NCBI RefSeq assembly: GCF_025263685.1
Contig: NZ_CP092109.1
Span: 1,737,001 to 1,801,000 of the forward strand
Origin: Geoalkalibacter halelectricus
GTDB taxonomy: Bacteria; Desulfobacterota; Desulfuromonadia; Desulfuromonadales; Geoalkalibacteraceae
DNA: 64,000 bases
Direction of reading: 5' to 3'
Positions within the stretch are counted from its first letter, which is position 1; each line of letters starts with the position of its first letter. A program made the position numbers and the translations under genes. The notes below the pieces were generated by a model that had not been told where the DNA came from, did no database searches, and was given only the letters and a program-made list of their open reading frames with translations. Below, one piece after another: positions 35,741 through 44,256 of this stretch.

Positions 35741-36598
35741 ATGCCTGGATGGCGTCTGATTCGCACCGCGCCCGCAAGCGGTGCCTGGAACATGGCCGTC
35801 GACGAAGCCCTCCTCGAATCCGTTGCCGCGGGGGTCTCGCCGCCGGTCTTGCGTCTGTACCGCTGGCAGCCGGCGACGGTGAGTCTCGGCTACGGCCAGA
35901 GAGGCGCCGACCAGGTCAACCTGATGGCCTGTCGGCGGCGGGGCATCGATCTGGTGCGGCGCATCACCGGAGGGCGCGCGGTTCTGCATGACCGGGAGCT
36001 GACCTATGCCGTGGTGGCTTCCCACCAGGGTGGCCTTTTTTCAGGCGGCATCCTGGAAAACTACCGCGTGATAGCGCGTCCCTTGCTGGCACTTTTTTCA
36101 CGCCTGGGAATCGACGGCGAACTGGTGACGGGCAAGCCGCGCGGCACTGTTGCCGAGGTTGCGCCCAACGTCTGTTTCACCGCGCCATCCACCTACGAGA
36201 TCGTCCACGCGGGGTGCAAGCTGACCGGAGGTGCTCAGAAAATCCAGGATAGCGCCTTTCTCCAGCACGGCTCGATTCCCCTTGACCTTGATCTCGAACT
36301 GCTCTGGGAGCTGCTCAATCCCACGGATGTCACACGCAAGGCGGCGGGCTTGCGCCACCTGGAGCACAGCGTCGGCTGGATCAATCGCTGGTGCCGCCCG
36401 GCTGTTGACATCGAGACGCTTGAATCCCTGTTTATCGAGGTCTTCGCCGCGACCCTGGGCCTCGTTTTTACCGCTGATGATTTGAGCGCCGGGGAACAAA
36501 GGCGCGCCCGGCAATTGACGCACAGCCGCTACGGCTGCGACGACTGGAATCTGCGGGGAATTCCGGCGGAGAACAGCGCCGCGTCTCAATCGTCATGA
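35741..36598 (+). CDS. LipM-like octanoyltransferase / lipoate-protein ligase family
   Basis: A 285-residue biotin/lipoate-transferase fold protein. RRITGGRAVLHDRELTYAVV near 75 is the substrate loop. NVCFTAPSTYEIVHAGCKLTGGAQ near 145-170 contains a Cys in the VCF-x-APS-x-YE motif that is the acyl carrier in LipM octanoyltransferases, and a Lys in the GxK-x-x-G-x-AQ motif. I therefore favour octanoyl transfer to lipoyl domains over ATP-dependent lipoate ligation, although the families are close. Start at 35741 directly after the accC terminator. Confidence 0.75.
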   Translation: MPGWRLIRTAPASGAWNMAVDEALLESVAAGVSPPVLRLYRWQPATVSLGYGQRGADQVNLMACRRRGIDLVRRITGGRAVLHDRELTYAVVASHQGGLFSGGILENYRVIARPLLALFSRLGIDGELVTGKPRGTVAEVAPNVCFTAPSTYEIVHAGCKLTGGAQKIQDSAFLQHGSIPLDLDLELLWELLNPTDVTRKAAGLRHLEHSVGWINRWCRPAVDIETLESLFIEVFAATLGLVFTADDLSAGEQRRARQLTHSRYGCDDWNLRGIPAENSAASQSS

Positions 36599-36714
36599 AT
36601 TGATGCAGACGCGACAGTCGTGACCAGGGGCAGCGCAATATTCGTTTTGAAAACTCCTCCTTCCCGCGTTATTATTTGCCGTTCCTGCGCGGTGATTTTC
36701 GAAACAGTCTGGTG

Positions 36715-38235
36715 ATGGATATGCGCCCCTTGCGCTTGATGGTTCTGACATGGATGGTGTTCTTGCTGGCCGCACCCACCGCGGATGCCGAGGAGTCGCG
36801 CCGTGTCGATTTGCGGACTCTGGTGCGTCTGGCCGTTGAAAACAATCTGGAAATCCAGGCCCAGACCTACGAAACCCGGGCCGAGGATGCCGTCCTGCGC
36901 GCCGCCTACGGGGTCTACGATCCGCGCGCCGAGGCGGCCTGGATCGAAGGACGGCGGCGTGAGCAACTGAACCTGCAGTTCTTCGATGCGCTCTCCGACA
37001 GCAATTACCGTCGCTATGATCTTTCCTTGACGCAAAAAATTCCTACCGGCGCCGACCTCATCGCGCAATGGCGCGGTGGACGCGATCAGATCAACAGTTT
37101 TCCCCGGCCCGATATCAACCCCGCTTATGCCGGTGAGCTGCGCTTCAGCCTCGTGCAACCCCTGCTGCGTGATTTCGGCCGCACGGTGACCGAACGCGAA
37201 ATTCTTTTTGCCGCCAAGGACCGCGAAGCCTCGGTTCAGAATCTTCGCGAACGCGCCTTCGAGGTCATTGCCGAGGTGCGCCATGCGTGGTTCGATGCCT
37301 TGCGTTTGCGTGAGGATCTCGAACATCGCCGCGCCTCGGTGGCCTTGGCGGAAAGAATTCTGCAGGAAAACCAGGCGCGGGTCGACGCCGGGGTGTTGCC
37401 GCCCATCGAAAACCTCGAAGCCGAGGTGGGCCTGCGCCAGCGTGAACGCGACCTGCTCGATGCGCAGCGCGCCTATCTCGACAGCCTCGATGAACTCGCC
37501 CTGCTGATCAACTCACCCTGGCCCGTCGAACCCATCGAAATGGCCCTCGGCCGGCCGGGAGTTCAATACGACGAGGTTTCCGGTTATGCCGCGGCGGTGG
37601 AGAAACGCCCCGACCTCTTGCGGCAATTGCGACGCATTGAGCGGCTGGAGGTCGAAAGTCGGGTGGCGCGCAACCAGACCCTGCCCAGTGTCGATGTGCA
37701 GGCAAGTTACGCGCGCCTCTCCCTGGAGGATGAGTTCACCCAATCCCTCGATGGGCTGAGCAGCGACGATCTGGAAAACTGGGAAGTCGGGGTGCGGCTG
37801 AGCTACCCCCTCGGCAACCGCGCCGCGCGCAACGCCTTTCAGCGTGTCGAGCTGCTCCGCAAGAGCGAACACGCCCGCCTGGCCCAGCTCAAGGACCAGG
37901 CGCGCCGCGACATCCGCGCGGCCCTGCGGCTCATCGACGTGAGCGCGAAGAAGATCGAGGCGTCACGCAGCGGCCGCCTGCTCGCAGAGGAAAAACTGCG
38001 CACCCTGCTCAAACGCAAGGAAGTCGGTTTGGCCACCACCCGCGACGTGCTCGAGGGCGAGGACGATCTGGCGGCGGCGCGCTTTGATGAAACCGCCTCC
38101 CTGGCCGATTACAACAAGGCCATCACCGATTACCTGCGCGTCAGCGGGCTATTGCTCGATGCGGAGCGGATTCGTTTCGTCGCGCCGGTCTCGGCGCACA
38201 GCGATCGTCCCCTGCTGGGAGTCGATTTGCCGTGA
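36715..38235 (+). CDS. TolC-family outer-membrane protein
   Basis: A 506-residue outer-membrane factor with a signal peptide (about 1-26) and two OEP repeats. Long coiled-coil stretches lie near 145-240 and 365-460, for example RQRERDLLDAQRAYLDSLDELALLI and KDQARRDIRAALRLIDVSAKKIE. Such proteins form the exit duct of tripartite efflux pumps or type I secretion. No inner-membrane pump or adaptor gene is next to it, so the partner is unknown. The ATG at 36715 or 36721 begins the signal peptide. It overlaps mqnA by 4 bp. Confidence 0.8.
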   Translation: MDMRPLRLMVLTWMVFLLAAPTADAEESRRVDLRTLVRLAVENNLEIQAQTYETRAEDAVLRAAYGVYDPRAEAAWIEGRRREQLNLQFFDALSDSNYRRYDLSLTQKIPTGADLIAQWRGGRDQINSFPRPDINPAYAGELRFSLVQPLLRDFGRTVTEREILFAAKDREASVQNLRERAFEVIAEVRHAWFDALRLREDLEHRRASVALAERILQENQARVDAGVLPPIENLEAEVGLRQRERDLLDAQRAYLDSLDELALLINSPWPVEPIEMALGRPGVQYDEVSGYAAAVEKRPDLLRQLRRIERLEVESRVARNQTLPSVDVQASYARLSLEDEFTQSLDGLSSDDLENWEVGVRLSYPLGNRAARNAFQRVELLRKSEHARLAQLKDQARRDIRAALRLIDVSAKKIEASRSGRLLAEEKLRTLLKRKEVGLATTRDVLEGEDDLAAARFDETASLADYNKAITDYLRVSGLLLDAERIRFVAPVSAHSDRPLLGVDLP

Positions 38236-39092
38236 GTCTCGCCGTCGGTCAGATCACCTACCTCAATTGCGCGCCGTTTTTTCACCACTTGGCGCGCTGC
38301 GGCTTTCGCGGGCAACTCATCGGTGGGGTGCCCTCGGCCCTCAACCGCATGCTCCACGAGGGCTCCATCGATGTCTGTCCCTCCTCATCCTTTGAATACG
38401 CGGCGCACTGGCAAGACTATCTGCTGTTGCCCGGGCTCTCCATCAGCGCCCGGGGGCCGGTGCGGAGCGTGCTGCTGTTTTCTCCCCATCCCATTGAGCA
38501 GCTCGACGGTCAGGAGATCGCCCTGACCGGCGAATCGGCGACCTCGGTCAACCTGCTGCGCATTCTGCTGTGGGAATTTCTCGGCATCTCAAGCGCGCGC
38601 TTCAAGGTCTCCGAGACATCCGTCGAGAATCAGATCGCCAAAGGGCGCCCGGCCTTGCTCATCGGTGATCGCGCCTTGCGCGGCGCGCGTCGTTTTCGTG
38701 ACCTGTGTCGGATTTATGACTTGGGTGACCTTTGGCACCAGTACACCGGCCTGCCGTTTGTGTTCGCGTTGTGGATTCTGCGGCGCGAGGCGGCGCAAGC
38801 CAGGCGCGCAGAACTCATCGCCCTGACCAAGCAACTGGAGCGCTCCCTGCGGACGGCATTTTCCTCCCTCGAGGAGATGGCCCTAACCGTGCCGGAAAAC
38901 GCCTGGTACGACCCCGCCGATATCTGCGCCTATTGGCGCTGCATGTCTTACGGTCTGGACGAAAGCCACCAAAAGGGGTTGGAACTATTCTTTCGTCTCT
39001 GCCACAAGCACGGACTGATCGAAAGCCTTCCCGAGTTGGAGTTTTTTTCCTGTCGGGCCGAACGGGAAAATAAAGGCGTTGTTTTTGCATAA
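38232..39092 (+). CDS. mqnA: Chorismate dehydratase MqnA
   Basis: First step of the futalosine route to menaquinone: removes water from chorismate to give 3-enolpyruvylbenzoate. It has 286 residues of periplasmic-binding-protein fold with VGQITYLNCAPFF at the N terminus, a GGVPSALNRML segment, the SSSFEYA stretch near 55, and LTGESATSVNLLRIL near 97. A GTG start overlaps the TolC-like stop. Menaquinone is the expected quinone of this organism. Confidence 0.88.
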   Translation: MSLAVGQITYLNCAPFFHHLARCGFRGQLIGGVPSALNRMLHEGSIDVCPSSSFEYAAHWQDYLLLPGLSISARGPVRSVLLFSPHPIEQLDGQEIALTGESATSVNLLRILLWEFLGISSARFKVSETSVENQIAKGRPALLIGDRALRGARRFRDLCRIYDLGDLWHQYTGLPFVFALWILRREAAQARRAELIALTKQLERSLRTAFSSLEEMALTVPENAWYDPADICAYWRCMSYGLDESHQKGLELFFRLCHKHGLIESLPELEFFSCRAERENKGVVFA

Positions 39093-39249
39093 TGGGATGG
39101 TCTGAAATGGATTTTTCCAAGAATTCATCTTTTTTTTGATGCTTTTTCTCATAACAGGACTGCAGTGACTTAAGAATTTCTCAGTTTCGATAGACGATAG
39201 ATAGCGTAATTAAGCGACTAAACAATCCGCTGGCTAAGGAGGGTTTCAC

Positions 39250-41304
39250 GTGAGGAAGCAATTTTGGGGTTGGATGGTGACTTTTTTTGTCATCTTGGCG
39301 CTGGCTATGGCGGGGTGTGGAGAAATCGATTCGAGTTCCAATGGCGGCGGGACTGACCCCGGAGGGGATGACAACCAAGGCATCACGAATCCCTCGGTAG
39401 CGACCCTGGGCATCAGCGCAAATAAGTTTACGGTCAATACCAACACCACCGATTCGGTGACCTTGACCCTCATAGCGAAAAACGCCTCCAATGCCGCTGT
39501 CCCGAATGCCCAGGTCAATTTGTCGGCCTCGGCGGGATTGTTGAGCGCAGGTTCGGTCACAACTGGTGATAGCGGTGAAGCTCAAGTCACCTTCCGTGCC
39601 GGTGACGAAAAGCGGGTACAAGTCGCAACCATCACAGCTTCGTCCACTGGGGCCAGCCGTGAGATCCCTATCTCCATCGTCGGAACCACGATCAATCTCC
39701 AAACCAACAAGTCCTCCATTGCCGCCACCGGCGCAGATGCCGCAACCCTGAGCGGTTCAGCCGTCGACGCCGGAGGGCAACCCGTGCGCAATGCCCAGGT
39801 AACGCTGACTTCGCAACTGGGCAACGTCCTGACCGCTCCGGGCGGCTCTCCTTCGGGGAGCAGTATTACCTTCAATACCAGCGGCACCACAGGAAATTTC
39901 ACCGCCACATTTTCTGGGACGGTCACGGGTGAGGATGTCGTCACCATCTCAGGCCTTGGGGTAGAGCGGTCAGTTTCGATTAATGTCTCGAACGAAACCT
40001 TCGGATTTGTGTCTCCCGCGCCCCAAGCGATTTTTGCGACAGGGGAGGTTGGTATCGAGTTGGTGGTACGTTGGCTAAATGAACAAGGTTTGCCGGTGAA
40101 CGGAGGTTCCCTCAGCTTTGCCGCTATGGCGGGAACATTCACAGCCAGCGGCACCAATCAGGTGAATGCGACGACCAACGATCAGGGCGAGGCGACGGTT
40201 TTATTCAACGCGCCGGCAAACGCGGCGCCTGTCACTATTGACGTTAATGCCGTGGGCGGGTTCAGCGACTCCATCGTTTTGGATGTGAGGGCCCAAAACC
40301 CGTCCCGGATCGACCTTCAGGCGTTTCCCACAGCCATCGCTCCGAGTGTCGGCGATGTTTCCTCGACCGCAACCATCCGCGCCACGGTTCGCGATGAGAA
40401 TAACCAGGCCGTTCAAGGCAAGCTTGTTACCTTCCAGTTGTTTGACGGCCCTGGGGGAGGGGAAACCCTTTCTCCCATCGCGGTGCTTACCGATGAGTCA
40501 GGCATTGCAACCACCACATTCACCAGTGGCGGGGCCTCTTCAGCACAAAATGGCGTGGTTATCCGGGCAACCGTTGAGGGCCTGGAGGGCGTTTTCGGTG
40601 AAGCCATGCTGACCATCGGCCAGCAGGCCGCTCGCATCGTGTTCGGTACGACCAATGTTATTTCCGTCGAATCGAGCAACGGTCTCGCTGTCGCCTATGC
40701 CCTTCCGGTAACGGTCCTCGTCACGGATAACAACGGCAATGCAATGGTGAATCAAGAAGTAAATCTAGGAATTTATCCGCGCTTTTTTCACACCGGATTT
40801 TGGTTGGACAACAACACGAACTTGTCGACAGGATTTTTTGCCAACGAAGATAAAAACCGAAACGGTATCCTCGATCCAGATGAGGATGGTGCTATTGGTT
40901 ATCTGTATACCAGTCTTATTCTTGATGACTCGGGGAATATTATAGGTGTAACGGATCGCGTTCCAGCCTATTACCTCGATGCAGGCGACTACTTGCTCAT
41001 GGATCCTGCTGATGAGCCCCTGCCCCCGCTGGGCAACGATGACCCCGACTTGAACGGGCGCCTTGACCCTGGCAATGTTGCCAGTATTCCCCTGTCCGTG
41101 ACGACGGATGAAAATGGCCTGGCAGCGTTTCAGGTGGTCTATCCCAAATCCTACGGTGGCTGGGTGAATGTGGAATTGCAGGCCGGCACCATTGTATCGG
41201 GTAGCGAGGCGCGTGCAATCCTTCGCAAGGGCTTGGATTATTTGCTTAATGATATCCCCCGCATTCCTTCGCCCTTTGGCACCGGGGTGCTATCTGGTCC
41301 TTGA
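39250..41304 (+). CDS. Large lipoprotein with bacterial Ig-like (Big_1) domains
   Basis: A 684-residue exported lipoprotein: membrane-spanning signal with lipobox ALAMAGC (Cys 23), a Gly/Asp-rich spacer, then four or more Ig-like domains of about 95 residues (starting near 52, 145, 250 and 360). They repeat the pattern VTLTLIAKNASNAAVPNAQVNLSA ... DSGEAQVTF typical of invasin/intimin Big_1 modules. Near residue 535 a calcium-binding-like loop (DKNRNGILDPDEDG) appears, and a second, DPDLNGRLDPGN, near 595. Probably a surface protein for adhesion or matrix contact; the ligand is unknown. GTG start with AAGGAGGG upstream. Confidence 0.8.
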   Translation: MRKQFWGWMVTFFVILALAMAGCGEIDSSSNGGGTDPGGDDNQGITNPSVATLGISANKFTVNTNTTDSVTLTLIAKNASNAAVPNAQVNLSASAGLLSAGSVTTGDSGEAQVTFRAGDEKRVQVATITASSTGASREIPISIVGTTINLQTNKSSIAATGADAATLSGSAVDAGGQPVRNAQVTLTSQLGNVLTAPGGSPSGSSITFNTSGTTGNFTATFSGTVTGEDVVTISGLGVERSVSINVSNETFGFVSPAPQAIFATGEVGIELVVRWLNEQGLPVNGGSLSFAAMAGTFTASGTNQVNATTNDQGEATVLFNAPANAAPVTIDVNAVGGFSDSIVLDVRAQNPSRIDLQAFPTAIAPSVGDVSSTATIRATVRDENNQAVQGKLVTFQLFDGPGGGETLSPIAVLTDESGIATTTFTSGGASSAQNGVVIRATVEGLEGVFGEAMLTIGQQAARIVFGTTNVISVESSNGLAVAYALPVTVLVTDNNGNAMVNQEVNLGIYPRFFHTGFWLDNNTNLSTGFFANEDKNRNGILDPDEDGAIGYLYTSLILDDSGNIIGVTDRVPAYYLDAGDYLLMDPADEPLPPLGNDDPDLNGRLDPGNVASIPLSVTTDENGLAAFQVVYPKSYGGWVNVELQAGTIVSGSEARAILRKGLDYLLNDIPRIPSPFGTGVLSGP

Positions 41305-41318
41305 TGACGCACACACTG

Positions 41319-41337
41319 ATAAGGCCGAGGTCCTTAT
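41319..41337. terminator. Hairpin between convergent genes
   Basis: ATAAGG and CCTTAT pair around a 7-nt loop between the stop codons of the lipoprotein gene and the Nudix gene. The stem is short and T-runs are poor, so this is only a candidate. Confidence 0.3.
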
Positions 41338-41350
41338 TTGACAGGTGACT

Positions 41351-41794
41351 TTATTTTAAATCCGAAGACATTGCGTCCCGGATAATCTCCTCATGATCAA
41401 AACACAACGGCGCGGGCAGGGCATCGAGATCGAAGAGCCCGGCCCGCGCCGCGTCGTCTCCGCCTTGCAGGGTGCCGCGTCCTTCGGCGATGAACACCAC
41501 GGAAATATTGTGTTGGCGTGGATCGCGGAAAGGGTCTGAATAAGCACGAAACTGACGCAGCCCGACCAGATCCAGCCCCGTTTCCTCCTTGGCCTCGCGT
41601 ATCGCCGCAGATTCCAGACTTTCTCCGTAATCGACGAAACCACCCGGCAGCGCCCAACCCAGGGGCGGATTTTTGCGCTCGATGAGCACAATGCGGTTTT
41701 CGACCAGGATGATGATATCCACCGTCGGAAAGGGATTGCGAAAGGTTTTCACCACGGCCCCGCACTTGGGGCAATTTAGGGTTTCTCCAGCCAT
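41351..41794 (-). CDS. Nudix hydrolase
   Basis: A 147-residue Nudix protein with the complete box G-x5-E-x7-REAKEETGL ([23 protein letters not shown]) near residues 55-77. The N terminus has one CPKCG pair, a partial zinc ribbon like that of NudC/ADP-ribose pyrophosphatase relatives. It hydrolyses a nucleoside diphosphate linked to another group; the substrate cannot be read from the sequence. Start ATG 41794 with GGAGGAG at a good distance; the frame opens slightly further upstream. Confidence 0.88.
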   Translation of the reverse strand: MAGETLNCPKCGAVVKTFRNPFPTVDIIILVENRIVLIERKNPPLGWALPGGFVDYGESLESAAIREAKEETGLDLVGLRQFRAYSDPFRDPRQHNISVVFIAEGRGTLQGGDDAARAGLFDLDALPAPLCFDHEEIIRDAMSSDLK

Positions 41795-41831
41795 GGGGTT
41801 CTCCTCCAAAAGCGAAACGGTGGGTTTTTGA

Positions 41832-41862
41832 TTGACACAACAATTCCAATCTGTTTCATAAT
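41832..41862 (+). promoter_or_regulatory. Possible promoter of the tRNA-Leu gene
   Basis: TTGACA at 41832-41837 followed by TTCATA (17-bp spacer) or CATAAT (19-bp spacer), ending 14 bp or more before the tRNA. Confidence 0.4.
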
Positions 41863-41875
41863 AGCACCCTGCCGC

Positions 41876-41964
41876 GCCCGGGTGGTGGAATTGGTAGACA
41901 CAAGGGACTTAAAATCCCTCGGAGGGTAACCTCTGTACGAGTTCGAGTCTCGTCCCGGGCACCA
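41876..41964 (+). tRNA. tRNA-Leu (anticodon TAA)
   Basis: Acceptor stem GCCCGGG / CCCGGGC, D-loop GGTGGAATTGGTAGACAC, anticodon stem GGGAC-TTAAAAT-CCCTC with anticodon TAA, a long variable arm (GGAGGGTAACCTCTGT), TTCGAGTCTC T-loop, and an encoded CCA end. The large variable arm and G73-to-A discriminator fit a leucine tRNA. It marks the left border of an accessory strip, as tRNA genes often do. Confidence 0.96.
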
Positions 41965-42001
41965 AATTTAATTCCATGGCCGACTCATGAGGCCCGATAA
42001 G

Positions 42002-42031
42002 CCCGCTAACATGCGGGTTTTTCTGTTTTTT
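42002..42031 (+). terminator. Intrinsic terminator after tRNA-Leu
   Basis: CCCGC, 6-nt loop, GCGGG, then TTTTTCTGTTTTTT. Confidence 0.8.
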
Positions 42032-42162
42032 GTGTCTGGTGTAGTCCGCCTGTGATTGTTCATGGCTAGCCGCTTAACTCCCCGGCGGCCAATAAAGACC
42101 GATCAAGTTAAAATACCTTTTGGGCAGTAATAATTGCAGATTAAGTCTAAGGTAGATGGTTT

Positions 42163-42229
42163 ATACTGGCTTGGCAGTATTTTGTCTGACATGGCTTTTC
42201 CTGCAATATATATACTGACAAAATAGTAT
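42163..42229 (+). promoter_or_regulatory. Two operator-like palindromes upstream of the hipB-like gene
   Basis: ATACTG-N6-CAGTAT at 42163-42180 is perfect. A second site, ATACTG-N6-TAGTAT at 42212-42229, has one mismatch. They share sequence and spacing and are 49 bp apart, ahead of an HTH gene. HipB dimers bind such spaced palindromes and repress their own operon. Confidence 0.65.
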
Positions 42230-42248
42230 TAATTATGTGGAGGCAACA

Positions 42249-42503
42249 TTGCCAAAAACCGTCAAACCAATACCGGCGCCTGTCCAAGATGGGCCACTCA
42301 ATGCAGAGACCCTGGGGAAATTCATTCGCGCTCGTCGAACCCAGGCGGGCATGGGGATGCACGAGGCGGCAGCTTACTGCGGGGTGGCGGTCGACACCTT
42401 GAGCAAGATCGAGACCGCCAAGGGAGATGTCAAACTCTCCAGCATGCTGACCGTCTGTCGGATGCTCGGCATCAACCTCAAGGTCGAGCCTTGGGAGGAG
42501 TGA
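42249..42503 (+). CDS. HipB-like XRE-family regulator
   Basis: An 84-residue protein with one helix-turn-helix domain (LGKFIRARRTQAGMGMHEAAAYCGVAVDTLSKIE near 22-55), of the kind found as HipB antitoxin. TTG 42249 follows GGAGG with 5 bp spacing; a GTG at 42237 is an alternative without a ribosome site. Its stop overlaps the start of a truncated hipA-like frame, which supports the HipB reading. Two palindromes upstream are likely its own operators. Confidence 0.7.
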   Translation: MPKTVKPIPAPVQDGPLNAETLGKFIRARRTQAGMGMHEAAAYCGVAVDTLSKIETAKGDVKLSSMLTVCRMLGINLKVEPWEE

Positions 42504-42574
42504 TGTCGGAGGCTCTGTCGGTATTTTTGAATCGCAACCCCCTCGGAACGATCCCCCTGGAAGGAAAGGAATAG
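42503..42574 (+). pseudogene. Truncated hipA-like toxin gene (first 23 codons)
   Basis: ATG 42503 overlaps the regulator stop (TGATG) and is preceded by GGGAGGAG. It encodes MSEALSVFLNRNPLGTIPLE then stops at 42572-42574. The beginning S-x-x-L-x-V-F-L-x-x-x-x-x-G matches HipA N termini. No HipA kinase sequence continues downstream in any frame, so the gene is a stub. Confidence 0.5.
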
Positions 42575-42957
42575 TAAGACTTCAGGCCATTTGAGGCATT
42601 AACATCTCTGCTCAAAAGGAGATGAGAAATCGGACGAAGAAGCCGCTTCCCGGCTTGGCGAAGGTAAGAGTCAGGCCGAATCAGAATCAAATAACGGGAT
42701 TTGGCCAGCGGCGGGATGATCAGCGATTCTCCCGATGCCCCTGTGCTAATCCTGGCGGTCCATCGCTGCTGAGACACCCAACTGGGCCAGCCACGCCCGG
42801 CATGCCGTGGCCAGCCATAACCACCCCCCGGAGCACGGTCTTGATCGTACAACCATCGCCCAACCGGCGTGCCCGCCGATCAGGCAAGCTCAGCCATGAG
42901 CAACGTGCCCAGGCCGAGGGCGGAAAAAGCAACCATCTTTTCTCCCCTCCGGCCCAG
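42575..42957. other. No recognisable gene
   Basis: These 383 bp lie between the hipA stub and the ChrA fragment. Open frames on both strands have no family resemblance, and the sequence looks like eroded DNA. Confidence 0.5.
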
Positions 42958-43172
42958 TTAACCAAGATAGACCAGCCCCGCCAGGCTGGCCAGAACAACC
43001 ACCAACCAGGGGGGCGTCTTCCAGAAGTGCAGAAAACCGAAAGCAGCAAGGCCGAGGATCAGATCTGCCGACCCATGGATGCCTTTGGTCCAGACAGGAT
43101 CGTACATCGCCGCCAAGAGTATTTCGACCACGGCGGCATTGGTCCCGCGCAACGCAGCTTGCGCCGTCGGCA
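42958..43172 (-). pseudogene. C-terminal fragment of a ChrA chromate transporter
   Basis: The minus frame reads TAQAALRGTNAAVVEILLAAMYDPVWTKGIHG and ends with a hydrophobic stretch (FWKTPPWLVVVLASLAGLVYLG). This is the last ~70 residues of the CHR (ChrA) family, in which the R-G-x-N-A-A-V-V motif and YDPVWT are conserved. All upstream transporter sequence is missing: the frame joins directly a cysteine desulfurase remnant at 43173. Confidence 0.75.
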
Positions 43173-43523
43173 TCCGATGCGACCGACGAAGTTGACGCTT
43201 AAGGTGTTGGGGAGTCGCTCGGTCGGGTGACCGTTGAGCGTTACCCGGTCACCGCGCTCCCGATGGGCGAAGAACACCCCCGTCAGGGCGTGGTTGTTCG
43301 ACTCGCTGCCGCCGCTGGTGAAGACGATCTCCGTGGGGTCGCAGTCGAGCAGTCCCGCCACCTGCGCCCGCGCCCGCTCCACCGCATCCTTCGCCGGTGC
43401 GCCGGCCCAGTGATGGCTGGAAGGGTTGCCGTAGTGCTGGGTGAGGAAAGGACGCATCGCCTCGACCGCCTCCTGGGCGATGGGGGTGCTCGCGTTGTAG
43501 TCGAGATAGATATTCTTCGTCAT
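43173..43523 (-). pseudogene. Internally deleted cysteine desulfurase fused to the ChrA remnant
   Basis: Residues 1-92 are the start of a NifS/IscS-type enzyme (IYLDYNASTPIAQEAVEAM, NPSSHHWAG, IVFTSGGSESNNHAL). Residues 93-117 (RVTLNGHPTERLPNTLSVNF) belong about 140 residues later in the family. The PLP lysine and active-site cysteine regions are therefore missing. The deletion is in frame and may have occurred at a GDRV repeat. The reading frame then runs on to 43059 out of frame with ChrA. Not a working desulfurase. The start overlaps the preceding small frame by ATGA. Confidence 0.8.
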
Positions 43524-43627
43524 GCACGCCTCCCGTCCGAGGCCGGCTTCCTGAACAGCAGTCCGTAGTGATACGGCCGCAGATCGAATCTCTCCTCTTC
43601 CGGCATGCCGCTGTCACGAACTTTCAT
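43520..43627 (-). pseudogene. 35-residue frame, possible methyltransferase start
   Basis: The frame lies between the ArsR gene and the desulfurase remnant and overlaps both by 4 bp. It reads MKVRDSGMPEEERFDLRPYH and stops after 35 codons. KVRDSGMPEE resembles the beginning of class I SAM methyltransferases that follow ArsR regulators. The rest of such a domain is absent. Assignment tentative. Confidence 0.3.
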
Positions 43628-43974
43628 CCTTTCACCTCCCTCCCCAAGGCCGCCTCTTTCTCCTGCTGGATCTGTTCTTTCGTCTGGCGCACCACTGGCA
43701 CACCCGCTGCGAGAAGCGAGAGAATTCTCTCCACAATATGCGGACGACTCAGGTAATAACAACGCAAAGCGCCGTCCTGAGCGAAATCGATCAGCCCGGC
43801 GTGGCGCAGCACGGCCAGGTGCTGGGAGATATTCGCCTGGGAGGCGGGAAGGATCTCTTCCATGTCGGTAACACATTTGGTCCCGCTCAACAGTTCGGCG
43901 ACGATCTGCAGTCGTGTGGGATGGGCAAGGGCCTTCAGGGTGGCGGCCCAGTCGTTGGCCTGTTCGGGTTGCAT
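43624..43974 (-). CDS. ArsR-family winged-helix repressor
   Basis: A 116-residue ArsR/SmtB repressor: KALAHPTRLQIVAELL then CVTDMEEILPASQANISQHLAVLRHAGLI (recognition helix) and a wing RCYYLSRPHIV. One Cys (CVTD) in the position of the ArsR alpha-3 metal site, but no CxC pair, so the inducer is uncertain. ATG 43974 with GGAGA upstream. A palindrome suited to this family lies just before it. The genes it would control downstream are broken. Confidence 0.85.
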   Translation of the reverse strand: MQPEQANDWAATLKALAHPTRLQIVAELLSGTKCVTDMEEILPASQANISQHLAVLRHAGLIDFAQDGALRCYYLSRPHIVERILSLLAAGVPVVRQTKEQIQQEKEAALGREVKG

Positions 43975-43991
43975 GGGATCTCCGTGAAGTA

Positions 43992-44001
43992 TATTCGAAT
44001 A
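43992..44001. promoter_or_regulatory. Operator-like palindrome TATTCGAATA of the ArsR gene
   Basis: A perfect 10-bp palindrome with the ATA-N-TTCGAA-TA wording seen at ArsR/SmtB operators, 18 bp upstream of the ArsR start codon. Confidence 0.6.
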
Positions 44002-44095
44002 ACCTAATACGACCCTGCTTACCTTTTTTCGCCAGCAGATGGAAGGAATTTTCGGCACAAAAAGCACATGGATGCCGGGGTTGCATCCTCCTAGG

Positions 44096-44256
44096 AGGCT
44101 GTCGGACTATTCGGGCCGAAGCGAAAATTTGGATGTTTCAGTCCGGATTTTGGCTCCTTTGAGAGTGCATAGCTGTAGCTACGTGCCGAAAAGGAGCCGG
44201 AATCCGGGCCAAACAGCCGGATTTGCAGCCGGCTCATGGATAGTCCGACAGCCTCC
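44096..44256 (+). mobile_element. MITE, copy 1
   Basis: A 161-bp element with 17-bp perfect terminal inverted repeats (GGAGGCTGTCGGACTAT at the left, its complement at the right), flanked by TA on both sides. The inside has only palindromic segments (AGGAGCC, CCGGATT) and no transposase. A nearly identical copy lies inverted at 47941-48103. TA target duplication fits the IS630/Tc1-mariner group, but the parent transposon is not in the window. Confidence 0.85.

Noticed and set aside
42880-42945. Possible selenocysteine read-through (minus-strand frame with an internal TGA)
   Set aside because: The flanking residues match no selenoprotein family, and no SECIS-like hairpin follows the TGA.
42622-43230. 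202-codon plus-strand ORF
   Set aside because: It lies opposite the ChrA and desulfurase fragments, which have recognisable family motifs; its own product is low-complexity.
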